Assembly (NCBI RefSeq): GCF_038396635.1
Contig: NZ_CP121687.1
Span: 620,001-684,000, forward strand
From: Defluviitalea saccharophila
GTDB lineage: Bacteria; Bacillota; Clostridia; Lachnospirales; Defluviitaleaceae
Length of the DNA stretch: 64,000 bases
Direction: 5' to 3'
A program made the translations under genes and the position numbers. Positions within the stretch are counted from its first letter, which is position 1. The number at the start of each line of letters is the position of its first letter. This document shows, piece after piece, positions 33,399 to 41,228 of this stretch. The notes under the pieces were generated by a model, which saw nothing but the letters and a program-made list of their open reading frames with translations, searched no databases and was not told where the DNA came from.

Positions 33399-33842
33399 CT
33401 ACTCTTTCTCAAATTCAATACTGCTGAAGAAAGCATTGATTTTGTTTAATGCTACACTAATATCACGAAGAGCAGCAGCTATAGATTCTGAAAATGCAAT
33501 GGCATCTGCATCAGCATAGGCTTTTTGAGCTTGTTTTGCACTAGCATCAGATTTTTGTCTTTGTGATTGTTTTGCTTCAGATTCAGATTCGGATTCGGAC
33601 TCAGAATCTGACTCAGCTGTAGAATTTACTTTTGCAATTTGCTTCATCAAATTGTAATTAATTTGTTTATTATATTGTTTATTTCCTTGGCTGGTTTCAT
33701 CATGTTCTGTTTCGTATTCTTTTTCAATATCAATTTGTTTATTACTATTCTTTAGTTGATTCACATCGATATCTAATAATTCCTCCTTGTCAATATCAAT
33801 GTTTTTTTCTACGGGCACTAATTTGTAGCGGCGTTTTGCCAT
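33399..33842 (-). CDS. low-complexity acidic protein with Ser-Glu repeats, unknown
   Basis: 147 residues. A basic N-terminus (MAKRRYKLVPVEK) leads into an Asp/Glu/Asn/Gln-rich region, then an alternating Ser/Glu/Asp tract at about residues 78-90 and a KQSQRQKSDASAKQAQKAYADADA segment. A final, more ordered helix (IAFSESIAAALRDISVALNKINAFFSSI) follows. The helix may anchor or oligomerise the protein; the rest is probably disordered. I cannot assign a function. AGGAGGATTTCT precedes the start. It lies opposite a pair of TGTTCGACAA repeats in its upstream region. Confidence 0.7.
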   Translation of the reverse strand: MAKRRYKLVPVEKNIDIDKEELLDIDVNQLKNSNKQIDIEKEYETEHDETSQGNKQYNKQINYNLMKQIAKVNSTAESDSESESESESEAKQSQRQKSDASAKQAQKAYADADAIAFSESIAAALRDISVALNKINAFFSSIEFEKE

Positions 33843-33882
33843 AGAAATCCTCCTTTTTATTTTTCTAAATTGTCTTTTAGTT

Positions 33883-33923
33883 TGTTCGACAACCTAGTAT
33901 TATTCTATTCTCATGTTCGACAA
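33883..33923. repeat. two TGTTCGACAA direct repeats 31 bp apart
   Basis: TGTTCGACAA occurs at 33883-33892 and 33914-33923, a spacing of about three helical turns, 41-81 bp upstream of the Ser/Glu-repeat gene. Each copy contains the partly palindromic core TTCGA. It may be a regulator site for that gene. Confidence 0.4.
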
Positions 33924-33961
33924 AATGTGAACCTTTCCGATTCGCTCTTCTTAGGAGGAAA

Positions 33962-34100
33962 GAAAGCGTTTCACTTGCGAAACTCTTTAGCCGAGAGCAG
34001 TCGGCAAAGCCGACAAAATACAATGGGCGCGAGTGTGCATTTTGTCCTGAGGACTTTTTATTGTATAGGAAATTCCTCCTAATTTCCTATACAATAAAAA
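33962..34100 (+). repeat. structured repeat element, copy 1
   Basis: Fills much of the gap between the Ser/Glu-repeat gene and purB, and is related (about 80 percent by eye) to 38716-38850. Hairpins in order: GTTTC/GAAAC (33968-33983), GTCGGC-AAA-GCCGAC (34000-34014), CAAAAT/ATTTTG (34014-34044), GTCC/GGAC (34045-34054), and a terminal 20-bp stem with a CCTCCT loop (34055-34100). The loop region TTCCTCCTAA is also complementary to TTAGGAGGAA at 33951-33960. A plus-strand frame across it has no ribosome site of its own and is not taken as a gene. Confidence 0.7.
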
Positions 34101-34131
34101 ATACCTGCTGAATGAAATGATCAGCAGGTAT
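34101..34131 (-). terminator. terminator of purB
   Basis: An 11-bp perfect stem with a 9-nt loop; on the minus strand it is followed by TTTTTT. It abuts the right edge of repeat copy 1. Confidence 0.88.
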
Positions 34132-34163
34132 AAAATAAATTTATAAACAAAAAACAGTATGTC

Positions 34164-35603
34164 TTATACACTTAGCTCTGAAGATACCCCTAATATGTCT
34201 TTGTTTTCTTCTATTATCGGATGAATGTATTCTTTAAGGAATTCATCCACTTGCTCAGGAGCTCGTCCAATGAAGTTCTTCGGATCTAAAATATTCAATA
34301 TTTCTTCTTCAGTCATAAGAAAACTTTCATCACGAATGATTCTTTCAATCAAATCGTTAGGCTTTCCTTCCATTTTAACAACTTTCGCCGCTTCCATGGA
34401 ATGAACACGGATTTTTTCGTGGAGTTCCTGACGATCTCCCCCTCTTTTAACCCCTTCCATTAAAATGGTTTCAGTAGCCATAAAAGGAAGTTCCGACATA
34501 ATTCTTTGCTCAATGACCTTAGGATATACCACCTGTCCATCTACAACATTCAAATAAATGTCCAGTATGCCATCCACTGCTAAAAAGCTTTCAGAAACGC
34601 TTATTCTCTTATTCGCGCTATCATCTAGCGTTCTTTCGAACCATTGAGTAGATGCTGTGATTGCAGGATTAAGGGCTGCACAAATAACATATCGAGCTAA
34701 TGAAGAAATTCTTTCTGTTCGCATAGGATTTCTTTTATATGCCATAGCAGAAGATCCTATTTGATTCTTTTCGAAAGGCTCTTCTATTTCTTTTAAGTTT
34801 TGCAAAAGTCGTATATCATTACTGAATTTATAGGCTGACTGTGCAATGGAACTTAAAATTTGGAGAATTTGGGAGTCTAATTTTCTAGGATAAGTTTGTC
34901 CTGTTACAGGAAACCATGCCGTATAACCCATTTTTTCTGCAACAAGCTTTTCAAGCTGCTTTACTTTTTCATGATCTCCTTCAAATAAGCTCAAAAAACT
35001 TGCCTGTGTTCCGGTTGTTCCTTTTACTCCTCTTAATCTTTTTTTAGAAAGTTGGTACTCTACATCCTGTAAATCCATCCACAAATCCTGGATCCAAAGA
35101 CAAGCCCTTTTCCCAACAGTTGTAAGCTGAGCAGGCTGGAAGTGAGTGAAGCCAAGGGTAGGCATGTCTTTATAACGGTTTGCAAAAAGAGCTAATTTAT
35201 GTATAACATTTATAAGCTTCTTACGAATGAGCTCCAATGCTTCATGCATGATAATAATATCTGTGTTATCTCCTACATAGCAGCTGGTTGCTCCCAAATG
35301 TATAATCGGCTTTGCTTTCTTGGCTTGTTCCCCGTAAGCATAAACATGGGACATAACGTCATGGCGTACTTCTTTTTCTCGTTGCTTTGCCACTTCGTAA
35401 TTTATATCCTCTGCATATTTTTTAAGTTCTTCTATTTGCTCATCTGTAATGGCAATGCCCAATTCTTTCTCAGCTTCTGCAAGAGCAATCCATAATTTTC
35501 TCCAAGTTTTAAATTTTTTATCCGGTGAAAAGAGATACTGCATTTCTTTACTGGAATATCTTTCACTAAATGGACTTTGAAAAGCGTCGTACACTCCATT
35601 CAT
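34164..35603 (-). CDS. purB: adenylosuccinate lyase
   Basis: 479 residues of the fumarase/aspartase superfamily. Landmarks are the N-terminal SPFSERYSSKEMQYLFS, HDVMSHVYAYGEQA with the substrate-binding histidine, HLGATSCYVGDN, TLGFTHFQPAQLTTVGKRA with the catalytic histidine, and the mobile signature loop IGSSAMAYKRNPMRTERI. It acts twice in purine synthesis, splitting SAICAR and adenylosuccinate. It is monocistronic here, between the aspC terminator and its own. Confidence 0.95.
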   Translation of the reverse strand: MNGVYDAFQSPFSERYSSKEMQYLFSPDKKFKTWRKLWIALAEAEKELGIAITDEQIEELKKYAEDINYEVAKQREKEVRHDVMSHVYAYGEQAKKAKPIIHLGATSCYVGDNTDIIIMHEALELIRKKLINVIHKLALFANRYKDMPTLGFTHFQPAQLTTVGKRACLWIQDLWMDLQDVEYQLSKKRLRGVKGTTGTQASFLSLFEGDHEKVKQLEKLVAEKMGYTAWFPVTGQTYPRKLDSQILQILSSIAQSAYKFSNDIRLLQNLKEIEEPFEKNQIGSSAMAYKRNPMRTERISSLARYVICAALNPAITASTQWFERTLDDSANKRISVSESFLAVDGILDIYLNVVDGQVVYPKVIEQRIMSELPFMATETILMEGVKRGGDRQELHEKIRVHSMEAAKVVKMEGKPNDLIERIIRDESFLMTEEEILNILDPKNFIGRAPEQVDEFLKEYIHPIIEENKDILGVSSELSV

Positions 35604-35695
35604 TCCTTTCTTTATTTTTTATTGAAATTCATAGGACTTTATTCTGTTGCTTCATCCGTTTTTGAAATTTTCCATTAAATAATATCAAAAATTTA

Positions 35696-35717
35696 GGATA
35701 GAGTCTACACTCTATCC
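35696..35717 (-). terminator. terminator of aspC
   Basis: A 9-bp perfect stem with a 4-nt loop seven bp past the aspC stop; on the minus strand the sequence continues TAAATTTTTG. Confidence 0.78.
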
Positions 35718-35723
35718 ATCATA

Positions 35724-36914
35724 TTATAATTTATTGACAAAGTTTTCGATTCGATCTAATCCTTTTTTGATACTTTCAAGAGAAATCGCATAAGACAATC
35801 GAATACAATTGGAAAATCCAAAATCTGTACAAGAAACAACCGCAACACTATCTTTTTCTAGTAAAATTTCTGAGAAATCATCTGCAGTTTCAATGACTCT
35901 TCCTTCAAATTCCTTGCCTAAAATGTTGGATAGATCAATCACAACATAAAATGCACCCTGTGGTTTGATAATTGAAAAAGAAGGTATTTTACTTAAGCGT
36001 TCTACCATATAATTTCTTCGTGCCTCAAATTCTTTGCGCATTTCTTCCACACAGTCTTGAGGGCCTGTAAGAGCTGCTAAAGTAGCCTTTTGTGCAATGG
36101 AATTCGGGTTGGAAGTCGCATGACTTTGTACGTTTGAAATTGCTTTTGCAACATCTTCAGGAGCGGCAAGATATCCAATTCTCCATCCCGTCATGGAATA
36201 GCTTTTGGAAACACCATTGATAACGATTGTTCTTTTATAAATTTCTTCATTAAAAGATGCAATACTTACATGCTTTATGCCATCGTAAATAAGCTTTTCA
36301 TAAATTTCATCAGAGATTACATATATATCATGTTTTACAGCAAAGTCTGCAATAGCTCTTAATTCTTCTTCAGTATAAACAACCCCGGTTGGATTTGAAG
36401 GGCTATTGATTACAAGAGCCTTGGTTTTATCTGTTATTGCTTTTTCTAAATCTTCTATTGTGACTTTAAAGTTATTCTCTTTTTTTGCATATACGATAAC
36501 AGGAACGCCATCTGCCAACTTAACCATTTGGGGATAGCTTAGCCAAAAAGGTGCAGGAATAATCACTTCTTCCCCCGGATTTAAAATTGCCATAAAAGCA
36601 TTGGTCAAGGAATGCTTTGCACCATTGCTAATAACGATTTGACTTGGCTTATACTCTAAACCATTTTCATTCTTAAATTTATCGCAAATTGCCTTTTTTA
36701 ATTCTATTGTACCAGCCGCAGGAGTATATTTTGTAAATCCCTCTTCAATAGCTTTAATTGCCGCTTGCTTAATGTGCTCAGGTGTATCAAAATCCGGTTC
36801 TCCGGCACCAAATCCTACAACATCTATTCCTTCTGCTTTCATTTGTTTTGCCTTTGCAGTAACGGCCAAAGTTGATGAAGGAGTAATATCCATTACTTTA
36901 TTTGAAAGCTTCAT
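35724..36914 (-). CDS. aspC: aspartate aminotransferase (class I, PLP)
   Basis: About 396 residues. The fold type I aminotransferase pattern is complete: VGFGAGEPDFDTPEHI, the cofactor-binding NPSNPTGVVY and SDEIYEKLIYDG, and the PLP lysine in VSKSYSMTGWRIGY. It belongs to the Ig subgroup common in Firmicutes (AspB-like), exchanging the amino group between aspartate and 2-oxoglutarate. The start at 36914 has GGTGA six nt ahead; the ATG four codons earlier has none. Confidence 0.93.
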   Translation of the reverse strand: MKLSNKVMDITPSSTLAVTAKAKQMKAEGIDVVGFGAGEPDFDTPEHIKQAAIKAIEEGFTKYTPAAGTIELKKAICDKFKNENGLEYKPSQIVISNGAKHSLTNAFMAILNPGEEVIIPAPFWLSYPQMVKLADGVPVIVYAKKENNFKVTIEDLEKAITDKTKALVINSPSNPTGVVYTEEELRAIADFAVKHDIYVISDEIYEKLIYDGIKHVSIASFNEEIYKRTIVINGVSKSYSMTGWRIGYLAAPEDVAKAISNVQSHATSNPNSIAQKATLAALTGPQDCVEEMRKEFEARRNYMVERLSKIPSFSIIKPQGAFYVVIDLSNILGKEFEGRVIETADDFSEILLEKDSVAVVSCTDFGFSNCIRLSYAISLESIKKGLDRIENFVNKL

Positions 36915-36945
36915 TTCTTTCACCATCCATTATTATTTTTTTAAT

Positions 36946-36974
36946 ATTGTAATATATTTTTCAGATATTTGCAA
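36946..36974 (-). promoter_or_regulatory. promoter of aspC
   Basis: TTGCAA, 17 nt, TACAAT on the minus strand, about 32 bp from the aspC start. Confidence 0.65.
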
Positions 36975-37060
36975 GATGTTAATTCTAATTATTCTTTTTG
37001 TCTTATATTTTATAATATTTTTCTATCAATTGGAATGTGCATTGCAAGTTATTTTTTTGA

Positions 37061-38002
37061 CTATTCAATCCATACTTCTTTTATTACTCTTAAAAAGTTT
37101 TTATAAAGAAGTTTTTCTGCACCGCTGCAGCCATATTTTTTCTCAAAATGCTCACATATCCTTCTGAGTTTTGACACATCTTCCACGCCTTTTGTAAAGG
37201 TCGGCATACCGTCAAAATCGCATCCTAACCCTATATAGTCAATTCCAATCAATTGAACCATGTAATCCACATGGGTAAAAAAATCTTCTATTTGGGCATA
37301 GCCTGAGGCATTAAGGAAGGGCGGATAAGTGGTTATTCCTGCTACCCCTCCTATTTCCGCTATGGCTTTCAATTGTTTGTCATTCAAATTTCTTGGGTGG
37401 TTGCAAAGCGCTCTTGCATTGGAATGGCTGGCTATAAAGGGCTTTGAAGATATCTTTTTCACATCCCAAAATCCACTTTCAGACAAATGGGATACATCAA
37501 TGATCATGCCCAATGTATTCATTTCTTTAACGACCTCTATGCCAAAGTCCGTAAGACCTTTTTCTAAGCCTTCTTCCAGTGCTCCGCAACCAATGCTGTT
37601 TTGGTAATTCCAGGTGAGTGTCATACTTCTAACGCCTAATCTATATAAAGTTCTAAGAACCTCTATTTCTCCTTCCAGAGCTTCTCCGCCTTCAAGCGTT
37701 AAAACAGCACTGATTTTATTTTCATCAATATTTCTTTCTATCTCTTTTAAAGAACCTGCATAACCAATATAGTTTTCATTTTTTTTAATTTCTTCGTAAA
37801 AATAATCTATTGCCTTTAAGGTTTGTATAAGAGGATTTCCATAAAATTTCGGATGCAGCCAAATTGCAAAAAATTGTATTGGATTTGAAAAAGCTTTCAA
37901 TCTTTCAATATCCACTTGATAGTTATTTTTATACAAAGGATCTTTTGTATGCATGATTCTTGTAATTGTATCGCAGTGAGCATCAAGAAAGAATAAATTC
38001 AT
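37061..38002 (-). CDS. membrane-type dipeptidase, M19 family
   Basis: 313 residues, renal dipeptidase family. Metal ligands are visible: DAHCDT at residues 8-13, LEGGEAL (bridging Glu), IDVSHLSE and SHSNARALCNHPRNL, with YIGLGCDFDGMP near the C-terminus. These zinc enzymes hydrolyse dipeptides, including D-amino acid dipeptides. There is no signal peptide, so the enzyme is cytoplasmic. It has a very strong ribosome site (GGAGGGAGGTTATT) and stands alone, divergent from the DUF1540 gene. Confidence 0.93.
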   Translation of the reverse strand: MNLFFLDAHCDTITRIMHTKDPLYKNNYQVDIERLKAFSNPIQFFAIWLHPKFYGNPLIQTLKAIDYFYEEIKKNENYIGYAGSLKEIERNIDENKISAVLTLEGGEALEGEIEVLRTLYRLGVRSMTLTWNYQNSIGCGALEEGLEKGLTDFGIEVVKEMNTLGMIIDVSHLSESGFWDVKKISSKPFIASHSNARALCNHPRNLNDKQLKAIAEIGGVAGITTYPPFLNASGYAQIEDFFTHVDYMVQLIGIDYIGLGCDFDGMPTFTKGVEDVSKLRRICEHFEKKYGCSGAEKLLYKNFLRVIKEVWIE

Positions 38003-38117
38003 AATAACCTCCCTCCAAAAATCAAACGATCATTCGTCCCTGAATAAAATCATTTTATTATGGAAACAATGATAGAGACTTATATTTAAATTAAATATAT
38101 AAAAGGAGATGAATGTT

Positions 38118-38285
38118 TTGGCAAGACCAAATTCTCAAGTAATCAAATGCAATGTTAAATCTTGTAAGTACAACGACAAAGTAAAATACTGCACATTGGA
38201 AGACATTCTTGTGGGCGAACATGTTAGCGATGCAAAATCCAAACACGAAACTGACTGTATGAGTTTTGAACCTGAAATGGAATAA
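38118..38285 (+). CDS. DUF1540 small cysteine-rich protein (55 aa)
   Basis: Starting at TTG with AAAGGAG nine nt upstream, this frame gives a 55-residue protein with four cysteines in the DUF1540 spacing: IKCNVKSCKYN, YCTLEDI and DCMSFEP. The cysteines probably bind a metal. DUF1540 proteins are common in spore-forming Firmicutes, often in sporulation neighbourhoods, and here spoVS lies next to it in convergent orientation. The upstream ATG at 38109 overlaps the ribosome site and is unlikely. Confidence 0.82.
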   Translation: MARPNSQVIKCNVKSCKYNDKVKYCTLEDILVGEHVSDAKSKHETDCMSFEPEME

Positions 38286-38296
38286 TAGGACAAAAA

Positions 38297-38329
38297 AATA
38301 ATACAAGCTCTTATCGAGCTTGTATTATT
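38297..38329. terminator. bidirectional terminator between DUF1540 and spoVS
   Basis: A perfect 14-bp stem with a 5-nt loop. A-rich flank on the left and T-rich on the right; it covers the spoVS stop codon. Confidence 0.85.
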
Positions 38330-38571
38330 AATTTTATGGCTGTTCTCTCTTCTCCATTAATTTCAATGTCAGTAAAAGCTGGAACACAGATTAAATCAAT
38401 TCCCGAGGGCGCTACATATCCTCGTGCAATGATCACTGCTTTAAGTGCTTGATTAAGAGCACCTGCCCCTATTGCTTGAAGTTCGGCCCCACCTTTCTCA
38501 CGAATTGTGTTCGCTAAGGCACCTGCAACGGCATTAGGGTTCGATTTTGAAGCAACTTTTAATACTTCCAT
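38311..38571 (-). CDS. spoVS: stage V sporulation protein S
   Basis: 86 residues, one of the most conserved sporulation proteins. The sequence MEVLKVASKSNPNAVAGAL, REKGGAELQAIGAGALNQALKA and the FTDIEINGEERTAI end are essentially those of SpoVS throughout Firmicutes. The protein has an Alba-like fold and influences coat assembly and septation. A near-perfect sigma-H promoter is found upstream, as in B. subtilis. rny lies just upstream as in other Firmicutes. Confidence 0.98.
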   Translation of the reverse strand: MEVLKVASKSNPNAVAGALANTIREKGGAELQAIGAGALNQALKAVIIARGYVAPSGIDLICVPAFTDIEINGEERTAIKLIIQAR

Positions 38572-38615
38572 TTTTATGACCCCCTTTGTTAGGATAAAAC
38601 TAATTCCTATAATAT

Positions 38616-38642
38616 ATTCTCCATTCTTTTCCTAAATCCTTT
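38616..38642 (-). promoter_or_regulatory. sigma-H promoter of spoVS
   Basis: On the minus strand AAAGGATTT, 11 nt, GGAGAAT. This fits the sigma-H consensus RNAGGAWWW and RNNGAAT at every position, 45 bp ahead of spoVS, which is sigma-H dependent in B. subtilis. Confidence 0.75.
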
Positions 38643-38715
38643 TTTAAAATAAAACTTTTTTAAAATATGTTTATTATTACATATATTGTATTATGTTTAT
38701 ATGTATGCAAAACAA

Positions 38716-38850
38716 GAAAGAATTTCGCTTGCGAAACTCTCGCGTCGAGCGCGGTCGCAAAGCCGACAGAATACAATATGCGGGAGTGTACATTCTGCCC
38801 GAAGAGCTTTTTATTGCATAGGAAATTCAGAGGAATTTCCTATGCAAAAT
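38716..38850 (+). repeat. structured repeat element, copy 2
   Basis: A relative of 33962-34100 in the same orientation, between spoVS and rny. Shared elements: TTTCG-CTTG-CGAAA (38723-38736), GTCGC-AAA-GCCGAC (38754-38767), CAGAAT/ATTCTG (38767-38797) and a 14-bp terminal stem with a CAGAGG loop (38814-38847). Paired changes versus copy 1 keep two stems intact. TATGCAAAA occurs at both edges (38704-38712 and 38841-38849), possibly a duplicated target. The right arm overlaps the rny terminator. Confidence 0.7.
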
Positions 38851-38896
38851 AAAAAGAGAAAGTGCGTTATCGCACTTTCTCTTTTTATTTTGCATA
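38841..38896 (-). terminator. terminator of rny
   Basis: A perfect 26-bp stem with a TTAT loop that covers the last codons and stop of rny. Its left arm shares the bases TATGCAA with the terminal hairpin of repeat copy 2, so the two hairpins exclude each other. Confidence 0.88.
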
Positions 38897-40447
38897 TTCT
38901 ATTGCTCTAGTTTCACGAATAAGATGTACTTTTATTTGACCTGGATATTCCAGTTCGTTTTCGATTTTTTTAGCAACTTCTCTTGATAACAATACCATTT
39001 GCGCATCATCAGTTTCTTCAGGTATAACCATAATACGAAGTTCTCTACCTGCTTGAATCGCAAAGGATTTTTCTACTCCTTTAAAGGAATCTGCAATTTC
39101 TTCTAATTTTTGCAGACGTTTAATATAAGTTTCCAATGTTTCTCTTCTTGCCCCTGGTCTTGCAGCTGAAATGGTATCCGCTGCTTGAACAATTACGGCA
39201 ATAATACTTTCAGGTTCCACATCTCCATGATGTGCTTCAATTGCATTAAGAACAATATTGGATTCACGATATTTTCTACACAAATCAACACCGATACTGA
39301 TATGAGATCCTTCCATTTCGTGATCTACTGCTTTTCCAATATCATGAAGCAGCCCGGCACGTTTGGCTAATCGAACATCAACACCTAATTCAGCAGCAAT
39401 TAAACCGCTTAAATTTGCAACTTCAATGGAATGTTTCAAAACATTTTGACCGTAACTCGTTCTAAATCTTAATTTACCCAGTAAACGAATAAGCTCTGGA
39501 TGGAGACCGTGCACATTGGTTTCAAATGTAGCAGCTTCTCCTTCTTCTCGGATCAATGTTTCTACTTCTTTTTTCGCCTTTTCAACCATCTCTTCGATTC
39601 TTGCTGGATGAATTCTTCCATCAACAATCAACTTCTCCAAGGCAATTCTTGCAACTTCTCTTCTAATAGGATCAAATCCTGATAAGATAACTGCCTCCGG
39701 CGTATCATCAATAATCAAATCGATTCCCGTCAGCGTTTCCAAGGTTCTAATATTGCGCCCCTCACGACCAATAATTCTTCCTTTCATTTCATCATTAGGA
39801 AGAGGTACCACTGATACTGTAGTATCAGCAACATGATCGGCAGCGCATTTTTGAATAGCATTTGTTATGATGTCTCTAGCTTTTTTGTCTGCTTCCTGTT
39901 TTGCCTTGGTTTCAATTTCTTTAATGAGCATAGCTGATTCATGTTTGACTTCATTTTCAATAGTCTTTAACAGGTATTCTTTAGCTTCCTCGGAGGTGAG
40001 TCCGGAAATTCTTTCTAATTCCTGTATTTCTTTTTGTTGAAGAGCAATAACTTCTTCCCTTAATTCATCGATCTGTTCTACTTTTTTATTAAGAGCATCT
40101 TCCTTCTTTTCTAAGGTTTCAACTTTTCTATCCAAGCTTTCTTCTTTTTGCTGCAATCTTCTTTCTAAGCGCTGCAGCTCTCCACGACGCTCTCTAATTT
40201 CTTGATCGAGTTCATTCTTTGCTTTTAACGTTTCTTCTTTTGCTTCTAACATAATTTCACGTTTCTTAGCTTCAGAAGTGCTAATGGCATCATCAATGAT
40301 TTTCCTAGCTCTTTCTTCAGCAGAACCGATTTGTGCTTCAGCAATACGTTTTCTATAAGAAACCCCCATAGCAAAGGTAATCGCTCCAACAACAATTGCA
40401 GTAATTAAGACAACTATTGCAATCCATAATGGTTCGATGGGTAACAC
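38885..40447 (-). CDS. rny: ribonuclease Y
   Basis: About 520 residues. Order: an N-terminal membrane helix ([17 protein letters not shown]), a long charged coiled coil (residues about 35-200), a KH domain with [26 protein letters not shown], and an HD domain with [14 protein letters not shown] and EAHHGD. It is the membrane-bound endonuclease that starts mRNA decay in Firmicutes. The start is unclear: the longest frame begins with GTG at 40447, which overlaps the GGAGG site. The only codon at normal distance is ATC three codons later. Confidence 0.96.
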   Translation of the reverse strand: MLPIEPLWIAIVVLITAIVVGAITFAMGVSYRKRIAEAQIGSAEERARKIIDDAISTSEAKKREIMLEAKEETLKAKNELDQEIRERRGELQRLERRLQQKEESLDRKVETLEKKEDALNKKVEQIDELREEVIALQQKEIQELERISGLTSEEAKEYLLKTIENEVKHESAMLIKEIETKAKQEADKKARDIITNAIQKCAADHVADTTVSVVPLPNDEMKGRIIGREGRNIRTLETLTGIDLIIDDTPEAVILSGFDPIRREVARIALEKLIVDGRIHPARIEEMVEKAKKEVETLIREEGEAATFETNVHGLHPELIRLLGKLRFRTSYGQNVLKHSIEVANLSGLIAAELGVDVRLAKRAGLLHDIGKAVDHEMEGSHISIGVDLCRKYRESNIVLNAIEAHHGDVEPESIIAVIVQAADTISAARPGARRETLETYIKRLQKLEEIADSFKGVEKSFAIQAGRELRIMVIPEETDDAQMVLLSREVAKKIENELEYPGQIKVHLIRETRAIEYAK

Positions 40448-40496
40448 CTCCTTTATTCAGTTTTCATAGTTCGAGTTATTATAGAATAACATAATG

Positions 40497-40525
40497 ATTG
40501 TATAACTTTTTAAAAATTATGTCAA
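40497..40525 (-). promoter_or_regulatory. promoter of rny
   Basis: TTGACA, 17 nt, TACAAT on the minus strand, 50 bp upstream of rny. Confidence 0.82.
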
Positions 40526-40558
40526 GTACTACAATAAATATGGAATAACTATAAATTT

Positions 40559-41173
40559 CTATTCAAAATGCATATCAAATGCTTTTCTTATGGTGTCATA
40601 AGAAAAACCTTTTCTTAGTAAAAATTGATAGATTCTTTGCTTTTCCTTGAGCCCTGGTTCAGTTTTATCCGGACACTTCTTTTTTAAAAGTTTTATAGCT
40701 TGATCTATTTCATTGATATCGGTGTTATCTAAAACATGGTCAATTATTTCCGATTTTATTCCTTTTTGCCTTAAATCGTATATTAATTTTTTTCTTCCTT
40801 CGAGTTTTAATCGAATGTGTTCTCGTACATAGCTATAGGCAAACTTTTCATCATTAATATAATCATACCTTTTAAGAAACTCAACGACCCGTTCAATCGT
40901 CATTGGGTCAAATTCTTTGCTTATTAATTTGTCTCTTAATTCTTTTTCACTTCTGGCTCTGTAGCTTAAAAATTTAAGTGCAGCATCTTTAGCCTTGGAG
41001 TAATCCTTTTCTTTAATCATCTTCTCAAGTTCTTCTTCGCTGAGCTCTTTCCCTACGGAAAGTTTAAATAGAAATACTTCTTCCGTACTGACTCCAAAGG
41101 CAAATTCCCCATCTATAAAAATAGACCATCGATCTTGATTATTTTTTTGTTGTTCAATCTTGGTTATTTTCAT
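40559..41173 (-). CDS. recX: RecX regulatory protein
   Basis: About 204 residues with three tandem helical repeats typical of RecX: KDAALKFLSYRARSEKELRDKLISKEFD, then FLKRYDYINDEKFAYSYVREHIRLKLEGRKKL, then KEKQRIYQFLLRKGFSYDTI. It binds RecA filaments and inhibits or adjusts them. The start at 41173 is chosen because GGGAGTGAAAAA precedes it. It follows recA with only a hairpin between, so its expression depends on read-through. Confidence 0.92.
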   Translation of the reverse strand: MKITKIEQQKNNQDRWSIFIDGEFAFGVSTEEVFLFKLSVGKELSEEELEKMIKEKDYSKAKDAALKFLSYRARSEKELRDKLISKEFDPMTIERVVEFLKRYDYINDEKFAYSYVREHIRLKLEGRKKLIYDLRQKGIKSEIIDHVLDNTDINEIDQAIKLLKKKCPDKTEPGLKEKQRIYQFLLRKGFSYDTIRKAFDMHFE

Positions 41174-41194
41174 TTTTTCACTCCCGAAATGCAA

Positions 41195-41221
41195 AAACCT
41201 CCTTGAAGTTCAAAGAGGTTT
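41195..41221 (-). terminator. hairpin between recA and recX
   Basis: On the minus strand AAACCTC and GAGGTTT form the base of a 13-bp stem containing one G-U pair, followed by TTTTTG. It lies 7 bp past recA and 20 bp before recX, and could lower recX expression relative to recA. Confidence 0.7.
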
Positions 41222-41228
41222 ATGAATA

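Noticed and set aside
33870-34082. Plus-strand frame in repeat copy 1
   Set aside because: It shares a peptide (SRQSRQNT, FYCIGNS) with the frame in copy 2, but this follows from the nucleotide similarity. Base changes preserve hairpins, a 1-nt indel shifts frame within the element, and there is no ribosome site.
38686-38910. Plus-strand frame in repeat copy 2
   Set aside because: Same reasons as copy 1, and it runs into the rny terminator and the 3' end of rny.
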